From assembly GCF_018717645.1 (NCBI RefSeq), contig NZ_JAFLHG010000008.1:62001-126000 (forward strand): a DNA stretch of 64,000 bases. Reading direction: 5' to 3'. Positions 53,661 through 61,481 of the stretch are shown here, piece after piece. The position numbers and the translations under genes were made by a program. Source of the stretch: Microbacterium flavum (GTDB lineage Bacteria > Actinomycetota > Actinomycetes > Actinomycetales > Microbacteriaceae). A model generated the notes under the pieces. The model was given only the letters and a program-made list of their open reading frames with translations, was not told the origin of the DNA and ran no database searches. Each line of letters opens with the position of its first letter. Position 1 is the first letter of the stretch.

Positions 53661-54613
53661 GTCGTCAACATACGGTCAACCTCGGACGTTCCAGGACCCG
53701 CCAGTGCGACACAAGCGGGTGTCGGTTGCCGGGTGATCGCTGCCGACTCTGCCGTGGTTGAGCGGCGCTCCTGTGCGGGTGTCGGAGAGCGTCTTTGGTC
53801 GTGCAGGTACTGGCCGGGCGTGGTGTTGGTGGCGACTCGGAATTCGTTGGTGAGGTGCGCTTGGTCGACGTATCCGAGCTCTGTAGCTATTCGAGCTATT
53901 TCTGACCCCGGGTCCGAGAGCCGGCGGACTACTTCCTGGAGTCTGATGCGTCGAGCGACGTCGTTGGGTCCTCGTCCGACGGTTCGTTGCAGCGCTCGTT
54001 GCAGCGTGCGCTCGCTTGTGCCCAGAGCGGTCGCAATGTCCCGGCCCCGCCGCACCTCAGGAGCGGAAACCAACGCATCTAACGCAGCATTGGCCAAGAG
54101 GTGAGTGGGGGTCGGGGGTCGTTCGCGGATCATCTCTCGAATGAGCACGTCCGCCCGTGCGGCGCGATCCTCGTCGTTCGTTCCCGACACAGCCTTGACA
54201 AGCGCGTACGCTCTGGCATCCAGCTGGGTTGTCAGCTCCTGCTCAGGCGTCAACGCGGCGGCGTTCAGGTCCGAGAGCACCGCGAGTCCCGCAGGACGCA
54301 AACGGATAGCGAACACAGATCCACGGCCGACGATCCTGCGATTCCACGCCTTCGGGTGAGGTGAGGACACGACGAACGGCGCCGGCACGTCGCCCTGCTC
54401 AATACTGAAGGTGACGGCGGGGAAGTCGATGATGCGCTGATCCACGAACTCCTCCGCGGGAAGGTTCCAACGCACGCTCCAGTACGTGTCGATCACTGCA
54501 CTGACATCGCGCGCGGGCCGAATCCACGAGGCAGCGAAACGAGAGAGGTTCTCTGGTGCAAGGACACCGGATCGCTCCGATGTAGCGATCGTCCGGACAG
54601 GTGAGCTGCTCAT
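53657..54613 (-). CDS. AraC-family transcriptional regulator
   Basis: The 318-residue protein has an N-terminal ligand-type domain (ENLSRFAASWIRPARDVSAVIDTYWSVRWNLPAEEFVDQRI), as in DUF6597/AraC proteins, and a C-terminal double HTH (GRDIATALGTSERTLQRALQRTVGRGP and IARIATELGYVDQAHLTNEFRVATNTTPGQY). It is translationally coupled to the membrane protein downstream and divergent from the DUF6157 gene, so it may control both sides. A tail of about 45 low-complexity residues follows the second HTH. The ATG at 54611-54613 is chosen over an open upstream frame. Confidence 0.88.
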   Translation of the reverse strand: MSSSPVRTIATSERSGVLAPENLSRFAASWIRPARDVSAVIDTYWSVRWNLPAEEFVDQRIIDFPAVTFSIEQGDVPAPFVVSSPHPKAWNRRIVGRGSVFAIRLRPAGLAVLSDLNAAALTPEQELTTQLDARAYALVKAVSGTNDEDRAARADVLIREMIRERPPTPTHLLANAALDALVSAPEVRRGRDIATALGTSERTLQRALQRTVGRGPNDVARRIRLQEVVRRLSDPGSEIARIATELGYVDQAHLTNEFRVATNTTPGQYLHDQRRSPTPAQERRSTTAESAAITRQPTPACVALAGPGTSEVDRMLTT

Positions 54614-54664
54614 GTGACGCAATTCTCCAATACTCACGACCGGGGGACCAAGCAAGCTGGTCGG

Positions 54665-55072
54665 GTGAGCACGACGAACTACTACAACACGTTCATCCAA
54701 GTCGCACCGGACTGTCCGACGAACATCCCGGAGGTGCCGCCGGTCACCGCGACCCCGACCGTCGCGGCGCTGCAGCATCGGCTGATCATGGAACGCCCAT
54801 ACGGGCTGACATCCGATGACATCATCTTCGGTGTGGCGGCCATTCGCGCCGACATCCCTGTATGTGACCACGAGGCCGAACGCGCCCGCTTCTTCTCGAA
54901 AGGTCAGCCGTGCATGCGCGCCTCCGTGCTGTCCAAACGGTACGGATGGGGCACTCATCACGACGCGCAGGGCCGCGTTGCCCTGTACGGAGTTGGTACC
55001 CCCGAGTATGAGCGCCTCGCCGCGGACCCACACATCACCCAGAAGCTGGCGATGCGGTCGTCCCGCGCATGA
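54665..55072 (+). CDS. DUF6157 family protein
   Basis: The 135-residue protein begins STTNYYNTFIQVAPDCPTNI and continues with EVPPVTATPTVAALQHRLI, PYGLTSDDIIFGVAAIRADI and a C-terminal SKRYGWGTHHDAQGRVALYG block. This is the conserved order of DUF6157 proteins, which have no known activity. The start is the GTG at 54665; the frame is open upstream without similarity. Its stop overlaps the DUF1761 gene by 4 bp (ATGA), and it is divergent from the AraC regulator. Confidence 0.85.
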   Translation: MSTTNYYNTFIQVAPDCPTNIPEVPPVTATPTVAALQHRLIMERPYGLTSDDIIFGVAAIRADIPVCDHEAERARFFSKGQPCMRASVLSKRYGWGTHHDAQGRVALYGVGTPEYERLAADPHITQKLAMRSSRA

Positions 55073-55488
55073 ATCAGACTCTCGGAGAGGTCACGTGGTG
55101 GGCGGTCGGCATTGCGGCACTGGCGTACTTCGCCCTCGGCGCCGCATGGTTCACACCCCTCTTCGGCGCCGCCTGGGATCGATCGATCGGCCATGACCGA
55201 TCCGCCTCGAAGGGCAGATTCCCGACCCCGTACTACATCTTGCCGATGGTCGGAGCTGTCGTCACGGCCGTTGCGATCGCCGTCGTCATCGCGCTCATCC
55301 CGGCTACAGGGCCGCTGATCGGCACGGGCATCGGGGCGATCGTCGGTCTTGCCATCGCCGCCGCAACTCTCACCAACGCGCTCACACCACACACTCCCAA
55401 GCCCTATCTCTTCGCCACCATCACCGGCGGCTACCACCTCGTGGGATGCACCATCGCAGGCCTCATCATCGGCGCCCTCGGCACCTAG
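55069..55488 (+). CDS. DUF1761 family membrane protein
   Basis: The 139-residue protein has four membrane helices: WWAVGIAALAYFALGAAWFTPLFG, YYILPMVGAVVTAVAIAVVIALI, IGTGIGAIVGLAIAAATL and ITGGYHLVGCTIAGLIIGAL. The first-helix pattern YFALGAAWFTPLFGAAW is diagnostic of DUF1761. Function unknown. It is coupled to DUF6157 upstream and followed by a hairpin. Confidence 0.85.
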   Translation: MNQTLGEVTWWAVGIAALAYFALGAAWFTPLFGAAWDRSIGHDRSASKGRFPTPYYILPMVGAVVTAVAIAVVIALIPATGPLIGTGIGAIVGLAIAAATLTNALTPHTPKPYLFATITGGYHLVGCTIAGLIIGALGT

Positions 55489-55607
55489 GAGTCACTACCA
55501 CCGACTCTCGGGATGATCGGAACGACAGCCGCCCGCGCGCGGATCGTTTCCGGGACGTTGAGGGCCTGCTGGCCGCTACTCCGTGCCAGAACGGTGAGGG
55601 GTTCGGG

Positions 55608-55637
55608 CACCGAAACTATCGGGACTGAGTTTCGGTG
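55608..55637. terminator. Hairpin between convergent genes
   Basis: CACCGAAAC and GTTTCGGTG form a perfect 9-bp stem with a 12-base loop, lying just before the end of the minus-strand hydrolase and 120 bp after the DUF1761 stop. No long T run follows. Confidence 0.5.
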
Positions 55638-55641
55638 GGAG

Positions 55642-56460
55642 TCACTCGGGACCGGTGAGCCACGAGGCGAGGCGGTGACGGAATGTCTCGGGTTGCTCAA
55701 TCCAGGGGTAGTGGCCGCAGTCTTCGATGAGTGTGTAGCTGGCGCCGAGAAGGCTGGCGTAGTCCGCGACCGGCTTGACGCCGGTCAGAAGGTCGCGACT
55801 GCCCGCGACGACCAGGGCTCGTGGGTGACTCGTAGCGCGGATGCGGTCAGTTGCATCCGGAGGAATGTCGATGAACCAGGCCTCCGCAGATGCGAGGCTG
55901 ACGGCACCGATCGTCGCGTGAGCTTGCTCGACGGCGGTCCAGCGTGCGTAGCTCGCGGGTGCTTGCCGCCGGAAGGCCACGCGGAACTCGGACTCGGTTG
56001 CGGGGTCATCGGTCGTCATGGCGGCGAGGGCTTCACGCGCCTCCGCGGTGGCCCAGTCCTCCGCGATCGACTCGGCGTCGGAAGGTGTGCCGCTGAGCCA
56101 GGAAGCGGGCGGGGTAATAAGAGCCATCGAACCGACCCGCGACGTGAATTGAGCGGCCGTGGCCAAAGCGAGGCGAGTGCCGGCGGAGTGCGCGATCACA
56201 TCGAATGAACTGAGGCCGAGTGCGTCGGCGAGGAGGATGACGTCGCTCGCGTCGGCCCACCACCCGCGACTGAGCCCGCCACTTCGCGGGGTGCCTCGCG
56301 GATGCAGGACGATGAGTGGCCGGACATCACCCACGCCGGCGAAGTCGCCCAGATACTCCGGCCCTCGGCAAGGGCCTCCGGGTAGAACGATTACCGGATC
56401 GCCCACGCCGTCACCGAGAGCGGTGACCGCGAAGGGAAGGGCGAGCATGTCGAGATTCAC
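55642..56460 (-). CDS. Alpha/beta-fold hydrolase
   Basis: The 272-residue protein has the alpha/beta-hydrolase plan: PVIVLPGGPCRGPEYL (oxyanion loop), the nucleophile elbow AHSAGT with Ser, RALVVAGSRDLL with the acid and CGHYPWIEQP with the His. Substrate unknown; the HGG-type loop replaced by PGGPCRGPEY is like proline iminopeptidase relatives. The GTG at 56458-56460 follows CACCCT-N6, the leaderless pattern; an in-frame ATG lies four codons later. Confidence 0.85.
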   Translation of the reverse strand: MNLDMLALPFAVTALGDGVGDPVIVLPGGPCRGPEYLGDFAGVGDVRPLIVLHPRGTPRSGGLSRGWWADASDVILLADALGLSSFDVIAHSAGTRLALATAAQFTSRVGSMALITPPASWLSGTPSDAESIAEDWATAEAREALAAMTTDDPATESEFRVAFRRQAPASYARWTAVEQAHATIGAVSLASAEAWFIDIPPDATDRIRATSHPRALVVAGSRDLLTGVKPVADYASLLGASYTLIEDCGHYPWIEQPETFRHRLASWLTGPE

Positions 56461-56570
56461 GCTTCCAGGGTGGCACGCCAGTTGTAGATTCCCTCAACCG
56501 CCCGAATCTGATCGTTTACGGCACGGCCGGCGCCGACGTGGATCAGCACTCAACACCCCGGGCGATGTAA

Positions 56571-56631
56571 CCGCCGAAAACCCCCGCCGTAACGGCCACT
56601 GGTCGAAGCCCTCATCGGACGTTTTCGGTGG
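56571..56631. repeat. Inverted-repeat element in intergenic DNA
   Basis: CCGCCGAAAAC (56571-56581) pairs with GTTTTCGGTGG (56621-56631), 11 bp with one wobble, around a 39-base segment. It resembles a REP-type or small palindromic element, or a terminator for the NTF2-like gene ending at 56697. A 68-codon frame across it (56494-56700) is not supported. Confidence 0.45.
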
Positions 56632-56696
56632 GTCGAACGTGAGTTCGGGAAGGGCTGCCATATGTGACCGCAAGGGGATGGGCTCGGGCCGTGAGG

Positions 56697-57086
56697 TCAA
56701 CTCTCCTCGCGGAGGTTGTTGAACGTGTCGCGCAGCGGTGCAGTGTCGTAGACAATGTGGAGTTCGTCGATCAGTCCGTGCTCGCTGAGTTCTGCCACAT
56801 CGACGACCGCGAACGGCGCTGGCTCGCCGTTGCTGAGCACCCAGTCGAAGTCGAACCAGAAGCTGACCACGGTGCGCCCCTCGGCGGTACCGACCATCGT
56901 GGCCCGCAGCGTAAGTTTCGATTCGGCGGTGTCCTCGAACAGCCGCGGATAGAACTCTGTGGCCGGGAGGGTTCCGTACAGCGGCGAATGCACGGTCCCG
57001 GAGGGAGCGAACAGCGCCAGAACTCCGTCGAGATCAGACGTCTCGAGTGCCTTCAGGTAGCTCGCCACGAGCTGATCGGTCGTCAT
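56697..57086 (-). CDS. SnoaL/NTF2-like domain protein
   Basis: The 129-residue protein has the NTF2-like cone fold order: a helical start TTDQLVASYLKALETSDLDGVLALFAPSGTVHSPLYG, then EGRTVVSFWFDFDWVLSNGEPAPFAVVDVAEL. Such proteins are isomerases, hydrolases or small-ligand binders. No catalytic set can be assigned. The ATG is at 57084-57086. It reads toward the hydrolase 236 bp away. Confidence 0.78.
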   Translation of the reverse strand: MTTDQLVASYLKALETSDLDGVLALFAPSGTVHSPLYGTLPATEFYPRLFEDTAESKLTLRATMVGTAEGRTVVSFWFDFDWVLSNGEPAPFAVVDVAELSEHGLIDELHIVYDTAPLRDTFNNLREES

Positions 57087-57226
57087 CGCAAGATCTTGCC
57101 ACGAGACCGTCTCGACGCACGCCGCCCGATAAGGATCTCTCGCTCCCTCGCTGCGCGCAGCGGTCCCTTACTCGGGCACTGCCCGTTTGCGGATCCCGGC
57201 GGGGCCCTCTCGCTACTCTGAGCGAC

Positions 57227-57760
57227 GTGGGATCAGAATCATCTGGACCGAGCCACTGGGCGCTTCGGCTGAGTCAGCGTGTCGACGAGTGGGAGCGCGA
57301 TCTCGGTGCCGGCTCGCAACGCATAGTAACCGGGGCAACATTCTTGCTGGGCTCATCGGGTATCGTCGCCTCGCTCGCGGGAACGCTTGTACGCGGACCA
57401 CTCGTATGGCTGACGGTCGCCGGCGCACTTCTGTTGCTCGGATCGATCGGCGCGGGGCTCTTCGCCCTGATCAGCCCTCAACAGAAGTGGTCGTATGAGC
57501 ATCTCGGCGCCGTTATTGGTTCCGATTGGGACACTGAGCCGGAGGCTATCGACTTGGCCATCGTCAGGGCGCGTATCGATGGCCTCAGCATCCGCGAGCG
57601 ACAGCAGTCAAGGGCGCTCAATGCCATTCGAATCGGGATGGTGGCCTTCGTCGCGGCGATCTTGCTTATCGCAACAGGGCAAATGGCATCCACGTTGGGT
57701 ATTACGGTCGAGCGTCCCACTCACGTATACATATGCTCGGATCCGACCTGCTCAACGTAG
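57227..57760 (+). CDS. Hypothetical membrane protein with a 2+1 helix layout
   Basis: The 177-residue protein has two close helices (ATFLLGSSGIVASLAGTLV, LVWLTVAGALLLLGSIGAGLFALI), a soluble stretch (QKWSYEHLGAVIGSDW to SIRERQQSRALNAI) and a third helix (IGMVAFVAAILLIATGQM). The layout loosely resembles membrane effectors of the SLATT/Pycsar-TM type found in defence islands, but I see no diagnostic motif. The GTG at 57227 follows TACTCT by seven bases (leaderless pattern). Confidence 0.6.
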   Translation: MGSESSGPSHWALRLSQRVDEWERDLGAGSQRIVTGATFLLGSSGIVASLAGTLVRGPLVWLTVAGALLLLGSIGAGLFALISPQQKWSYEHLGAVIGSDWDTEPEAIDLAIVRARIDGLSIRERQQSRALNAIRIGMVAFVAAILLIATGQMASTLGITVERPTHVYICSDPTCST

Positions 57761-57939
57761 ACGGGCCGTCACGTGCCGCAGGAGCGGATACGAGTCCGGA
57801 TCCTCGTCGTTCGCGCGTATGGCGACTGCGCAACGAGCGGACCGTTCGTATCGGAAACCGACGCCCGTGCAGCGACCGGCATCCGTGCCGGCGGCTCGTT
57901 GCGCGCCAAGCAGAGCTCTTGATGTGGCAGGGTGCTCAC

Positions 57940-58155
57940 ATGCGAATGACTCTGGCATCTCTGGTGGTCGGACTCGGTGCCGTGATCACCATCGCGGCCG
58001 GAGCCGCGCTCTACAACTACGGCATCGTCGCCGATGAGACCGGAATCAGCGGCTGGAACCCGATGCTTTGGATTCTCATGTTCGGCGGCGTCGCAACCGC
58101 CGTGGTTGGGACGATTCAGATCGCGATCACAGCCGGGAACGCTCGAGCCCGATAG
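57940..58155 (+). CDS. Small two-helix membrane protein
   Basis: A 71-residue protein with two hydrophobic helices (ASLVVGLGAVITIAAGAALYNY and PMLWILMFGGVATAVVGTIQIAI) separated by a short acidic loop. The ATG at 57940 is chosen; the longer frame from 57733 adds Arg-rich sequence without hydrophobic or conserved character. No family recognised. Confidence 0.6.
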   Translation: MRMTLASLVVGLGAVITIAAGAALYNYGIVADETGISGWNPMLWILMFGGVATAVVGTIQIAITAGNARAR

Positions 58156-58243
58156 CTTGACGCCAACCATCGCGGGATCGCTCTGGCCGGGTCACCGCTT
58201 CCAAGTCGGAGGCGTGCGCTCGGCGACCGGCTTGAGAACGTTC

Positions 58244-58624
58244 TTAGGGGACCTCAAGCGTTGCGGGTGATCTGTTTTCGCAGCCCGCCCCGTTCGGCTC
58301 GGTCGTCGCATGCCAATCGACAGCCAGCCGAGTGGAGGCGAGCGTCGCACCACTTGCGTCGGATGCCGTCACCTGCGGCTCCCGCGGCGCGTCGACGAAG
58401 AGCTCGAAGACCCAACTGTCTCGAGAGGCCGCTCGTACCCCGTCCACGCACCGTTCGTCAGTGCAGTGTTGCATCGACGCAACGTCGGACGAATGCGCAC
58501 CCGTGACCACGACTTCGAGCACGTTTGTGTAGCCCGCTTCGGTGCAAGCCATGGCGCACCCGGTAGCGCCACCGATAACCGCTGTCGCCACTGTGGCCGC
58601 GAGAAGACGGTGGAAACCACGCAC
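58244..58624 (-). CDS. Small putative lipoprotein
   Basis: A 126-residue protein from the GTG at 58622-58624, with a signal-like start (FHRLLAATVATAVIGGATGC) that could be lipidated at Cys23, although the lipobox (ATGC) is weak. The mature part holds several Cys (CAMAC, HCTDERC, GAGCENR) and a beta-like region (SWVFELFVDAPREPQVTASD). GAGG lies eight bases before the GTG. It is convergent with the small membrane gene upstream. No family recognised. Confidence 0.6.
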   Translation of the reverse strand: MRGFHRLLAATVATAVIGGATGCAMACTEAGYTNVLEVVVTGAHSSDVASMQHCTDERCVDGVRAASRDSWVFELFVDAPREPQVTASDASGATLASTRLAVDWHATTEPNGAGCENRSPATLEVP

Positions 58625-58834
58625 CCCACCAGCCTCGCACTTCGGCCTCGAGCACGTGGTGAAATCTCTCTGAATGTCGGAAGCCCATCGACCGCGCGTA
58701 GATCGACCGGCTTCCGCACGCTGTCCGACATATTGCGGGCATTTCGAGACTCGCGGATCTGGAGTGACAGCTCGAACGGTCTGCTCTCCGGGCAGTTTCG
58801 GGGCAGCGTGGCCGAACGCCCCTACGATTACGAC

Positions 58835-60109
58835 ATGCTGTTCACCTCGTTGCACCGGTACCTCGGTGAGGCGCCCGGACCGATCACCGAGCGGATGATT
58901 GAGGATGCCGTCAGCCAGCGACTCCCCGAGACAGGGGACTTGGATTGGAAGTCCGCACTTCCTCCCGAAGCACGATTCGCGCTATCCGACATCGTCAAGG
59001 ACATGGCCGCGATGGCTAACTCTGGGGGAGGCACCATCGTGTTCGGGGTCAACGAGACCGACAAACGCGCGGTCGGTCGCCAGGAAGCGGGCGAGCTGAA
59101 CGAGGGGTACGAGCGTACTCTTCGCCGTGTCGCTTATACCGCCATCACACCGCCGATCCGCGGCATCTATGTGGAGCGCATTGCCGGAGATGGTCCGCGC
59201 GCGATTGCGATTGTCATCCCTGACAGTCCGGATGCCCCGCACTTGGTCTACCGCGATGGGCACAGCTTTAGCGCACCTCTCCGCAACGACAGCGACACCG
59301 AGTGGATGCGGGAGCGTGACCTGGAAGCGGCCTATCGCACGCGGTTCAGCACAGTTGCCGACGCCGCAGAAACGCTGGAAACGATGTACGCCGAGTGTGT
59401 GAGTGCGTACGACCCCGGTAAAGCAGTCGTGCTCGTCGGCGTGGCTCGCCCGCGGTACAGCACGTCGAAGACGCGGCGGCCACGTCACGCCATCACCGGC
59501 TTACGCGACGAAGCGTGGATGCGCTCCGCGCATTGGACGAACTTCGACCTTCGGCGATCGTTGTCAAGACCGCTCAGTCACCCGCTCGATGCGGTAGACC
59601 CGTATGCCCCGCGTGCCGGCCTGAGGCGGTGGACCGCGCTCGCTGCAGACCCCACCGGCGGAATTGGTGCGCACGCCACTGTCCACGATGACGGGTCAGT
59701 GAGTCTCGGGTGGGTCGCCGGTGGGCAATGGCCTTCGAACCGCGAGGCGGCATACGCGGGTCGAGAGATCACGTCCGACTCCATCGAAGTATTCGTCGGG
59801 GACTTCCTGTCGCTCGTGCGGGAGGTTGCCGGCGCTGACTCGGGGACGGACGTCGAGATCCAGATCGGCCTGGAGTGGAATGACGCCGCCGACGTGGTTT
59901 GCTATGAGATGGATTCGCACGGACGCTCCCACTTGGCACCGGGCTTGTTCGGTCGAGCTTTTACCTGCGTGCACGCGACCGTCTCCATGCAAGACGCAGA
60001 GGAGCGCTATTACGAAGACGTGCGCACCGTCGCGCTGGACTGCGTCAACCAGTTCGGAATCAGAGGTCTGAGCGCGCTAATGGAACCTCCATTTCCTCCG
60101 CGGCGCTGA
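58835..60109 (+). CDS. AlbA_2 (Schlafen-type) domain protein
   Basis: The 424-residue protein has an N-terminal AlbA_2 domain: DLDWKSALPPEARFALSDIVKDMAAMANSGGGTIVFGVNE, the E/D-x-K...AN(S/T)GGGTIVFGV pattern of Schlafen-like putative nucleic-acid binding or nuclease modules. A mixed middle (IAIVIPDSPDAPHLVYRDG, then MRERDLEAAYRTRF) and a C-terminal half of unknown fold follow. AlbA_2 proteins are common in regulatory and phage-defence loci. The ATG at 58835 has TACGAT-N6 upstream, a leaderless start; the longer open frame upstream is not coding-like. Confidence 0.82.
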   Translation: MLFTSLHRYLGEAPGPITERMIEDAVSQRLPETGDLDWKSALPPEARFALSDIVKDMAAMANSGGGTIVFGVNETDKRAVGRQEAGELNEGYERTLRRVAYTAITPPIRGIYVERIAGDGPRAIAIVIPDSPDAPHLVYRDGHSFSAPLRNDSDTEWMRERDLEAAYRTRFSTVADAAETLETMYAECVSAYDPGKAVVLVGVARPRYSTSKTRRPRHAITGLRDEAWMRSAHWTNFDLRRSLSRPLSHPLDAVDPYAPRAGLRRWTALAADPTGGIGAHATVHDDGSVSLGWVAGGQWPSNREAAYAGREITSDSIEVFVGDFLSLVREVAGADSGTDVEIQIGLEWNDAADVVCYEMDSHGRSHLAPGLFGRAFTCVHATVSMQDAEERYYEDVRTVALDCVNQFGIRGLSALMEPPFPPRR

Positions 60110-60539
60110 CCTAGCGCCGTTCTCGCGAATGGCGCGCGGAATCGGCACCACCCCGGTCACGATGTGCTCCGAACCGCGTCGGCCCGCGGCCGTGCGGGGG
60201 CGCTGTGAGTTCGTACGAATCTTCGCGCAAAGGCCTTCGCACGATGGGCAACCGACTATGGTCGGCGTTCGGGCCCGCGAATCAAGTGACAGGAGTGAAA
60301 CCGGAGCCGCCGAGTCACGAGGGCTCGGGTGCTGGTGTGCGTCTAGCGGGACGTTCCCTGCGAACTCGCGGGTGGTCGCGGAATCTGGTTGGCGGGGCGG
60401 ACCGAAGGCGAGATACGGTTGCTCACAGGTTGCTGAGCGTGCTCGATCGTCTGTGACTTCATGGTGGTGACGTTTATCACGTTCGCCTCCGTCCCTCTCA
60501 TGACTGGATTCTACCAGCTGTCCCCTCGGGAGTGGTCCT
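60110..60539. other. Interval without a supported gene
   Basis: An 83-codon frame (GTG at 60205) exists on the plus strand, but it has no ribosome site, promoter or recognisable sequence. Near the right end GTGA-CGTTTA-TCAC (60467-60480) is a short palindrome that may be part of the promoter region of the next gene. Confidence 0.4.
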
Positions 60540-61304
60540 GTGCCAACTGATCTCGTCGGTGTCGGGTTCTACTTGCTACTGATTATCCCCGGCGTAGTTT
60601 TCGCCTTCAGTCGTGAGCGCCACCGCCCGAAGGTTAAGCGATCCGCCTTCAGAGAGACCGCGACCGCGATTCTCGTGAGCGCCGCGATCATCAGCCTGTT
60701 CGCGCTCGTCCTCGCCGTCGGGTCAGTCTTCAACACCTCATGGCACAACCAGGTCGCAGAGTTCCTGGCCGACCCGAGCGCGTACGCACGAGAGCATTAC
60801 GAGCTCTTCGTGATATGCGGCTTCATGGTGCTCACATTCGTGTCGCTTCTGGCGTGGTGGCTCGGGAGCGAACGTGTCCACAACTTGACCATCGGTAGGT
60901 CAGGCGATGATCCTGATAGGGAATCCTGGGGATACGTCTTTACCCGGCAGCCCGCTGCGCTGAACTTTGCGGGGGTTCAACTGAAGGACGGCACCTGGGT
61001 CCAGGGTTATGTGGACACGTACGGCAATGTCGGCGAAGAAGGTACACCGAAAGCGCTCACCCTCATCGGGAGCCTCAGCGTCAGACCGCCAGGAGGGGCG
61101 CTTCAAGACTTCGATGGCGAGGTCATCGTGGTCAAGGACGAGGAGATCCTCTACCTGTCAGTGACGTACATCGCGGGAAGGGGCGAGCAAGATAGCGAGG
61201 AAATCATAGAACCGAAGCGGCACTTGCGCTCAAGACTGGCTCTCGTTGTTTTGGCGGCCGCGTCTGGTCTCATCCTCGGACTCGTGCTCGGAGATGCCGC
61301 ATAG
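60540..61304 (+). CDS. DUF6338-like membrane protein
   Basis: The 254-residue protein has an N-terminal helix (VGFYLLLIIPGVVFAFSRERHRP), two more helices (TAILVSAAIISLFALVLAVGSVF and LFVICGFMVLTFVSLLAWWLG), a soluble beta-rich domain (LKDGTWVQGYVDTYG, FDGEVIVVKDEEILYLSVTY) and a C-terminal helix. The N-terminal FYLLLIIPGVVF...RERHRP and the VQGYVDTY-type domain are as I recall for DUF6338 proteins. GGGAG lies eight bases before the GTG at 60540. Function unknown. It precedes the HNH-NACHT gene by 177 bp. Confidence 0.7.
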   Translation: MPTDLVGVGFYLLLIIPGVVFAFSRERHRPKVKRSAFRETATAILVSAAIISLFALVLAVGSVFNTSWHNQVAEFLADPSAYAREHYELFVICGFMVLTFVSLLAWWLGSERVHNLTIGRSGDDPDRESWGYVFTRQPAALNFAGVQLKDGTWVQGYVDTYGNVGEEGTPKALTLIGSLSVRPPGGALQDFDGEVIVVKDEEILYLSVTYIAGRGEQDSEEIIEPKRHLRSRLALVVLAAASGLILGLVLGDAA

Positions 61305-61481
61305 GTACACGACTCCCCTGAGTTCGGCGGTGGCCGGCCGCCAGTCGCGCCAGACGCAGAGCAAACCAGTTGTTACTCGCAGATTCCGTCGAAGCCGACG
61401 GCGGTCTCATCGTCAGACACTTCTCGCTAGTAGCGTCGATCTCGTCTCGGGTGGTGTGAGGCGGTCTGCAAGGGAGGATTC

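Noticed and set aside
56494..56700. 68-codon minus-strand gene
   Set aside because: It lies over the inverted repeat, has no ribosome site and shows no recognisable protein features.
60205..60456. 83-codon plus-strand gene
   Set aside because: No ribosome site, no -10 at leaderless distance, and Arg/Gly-rich random composition.
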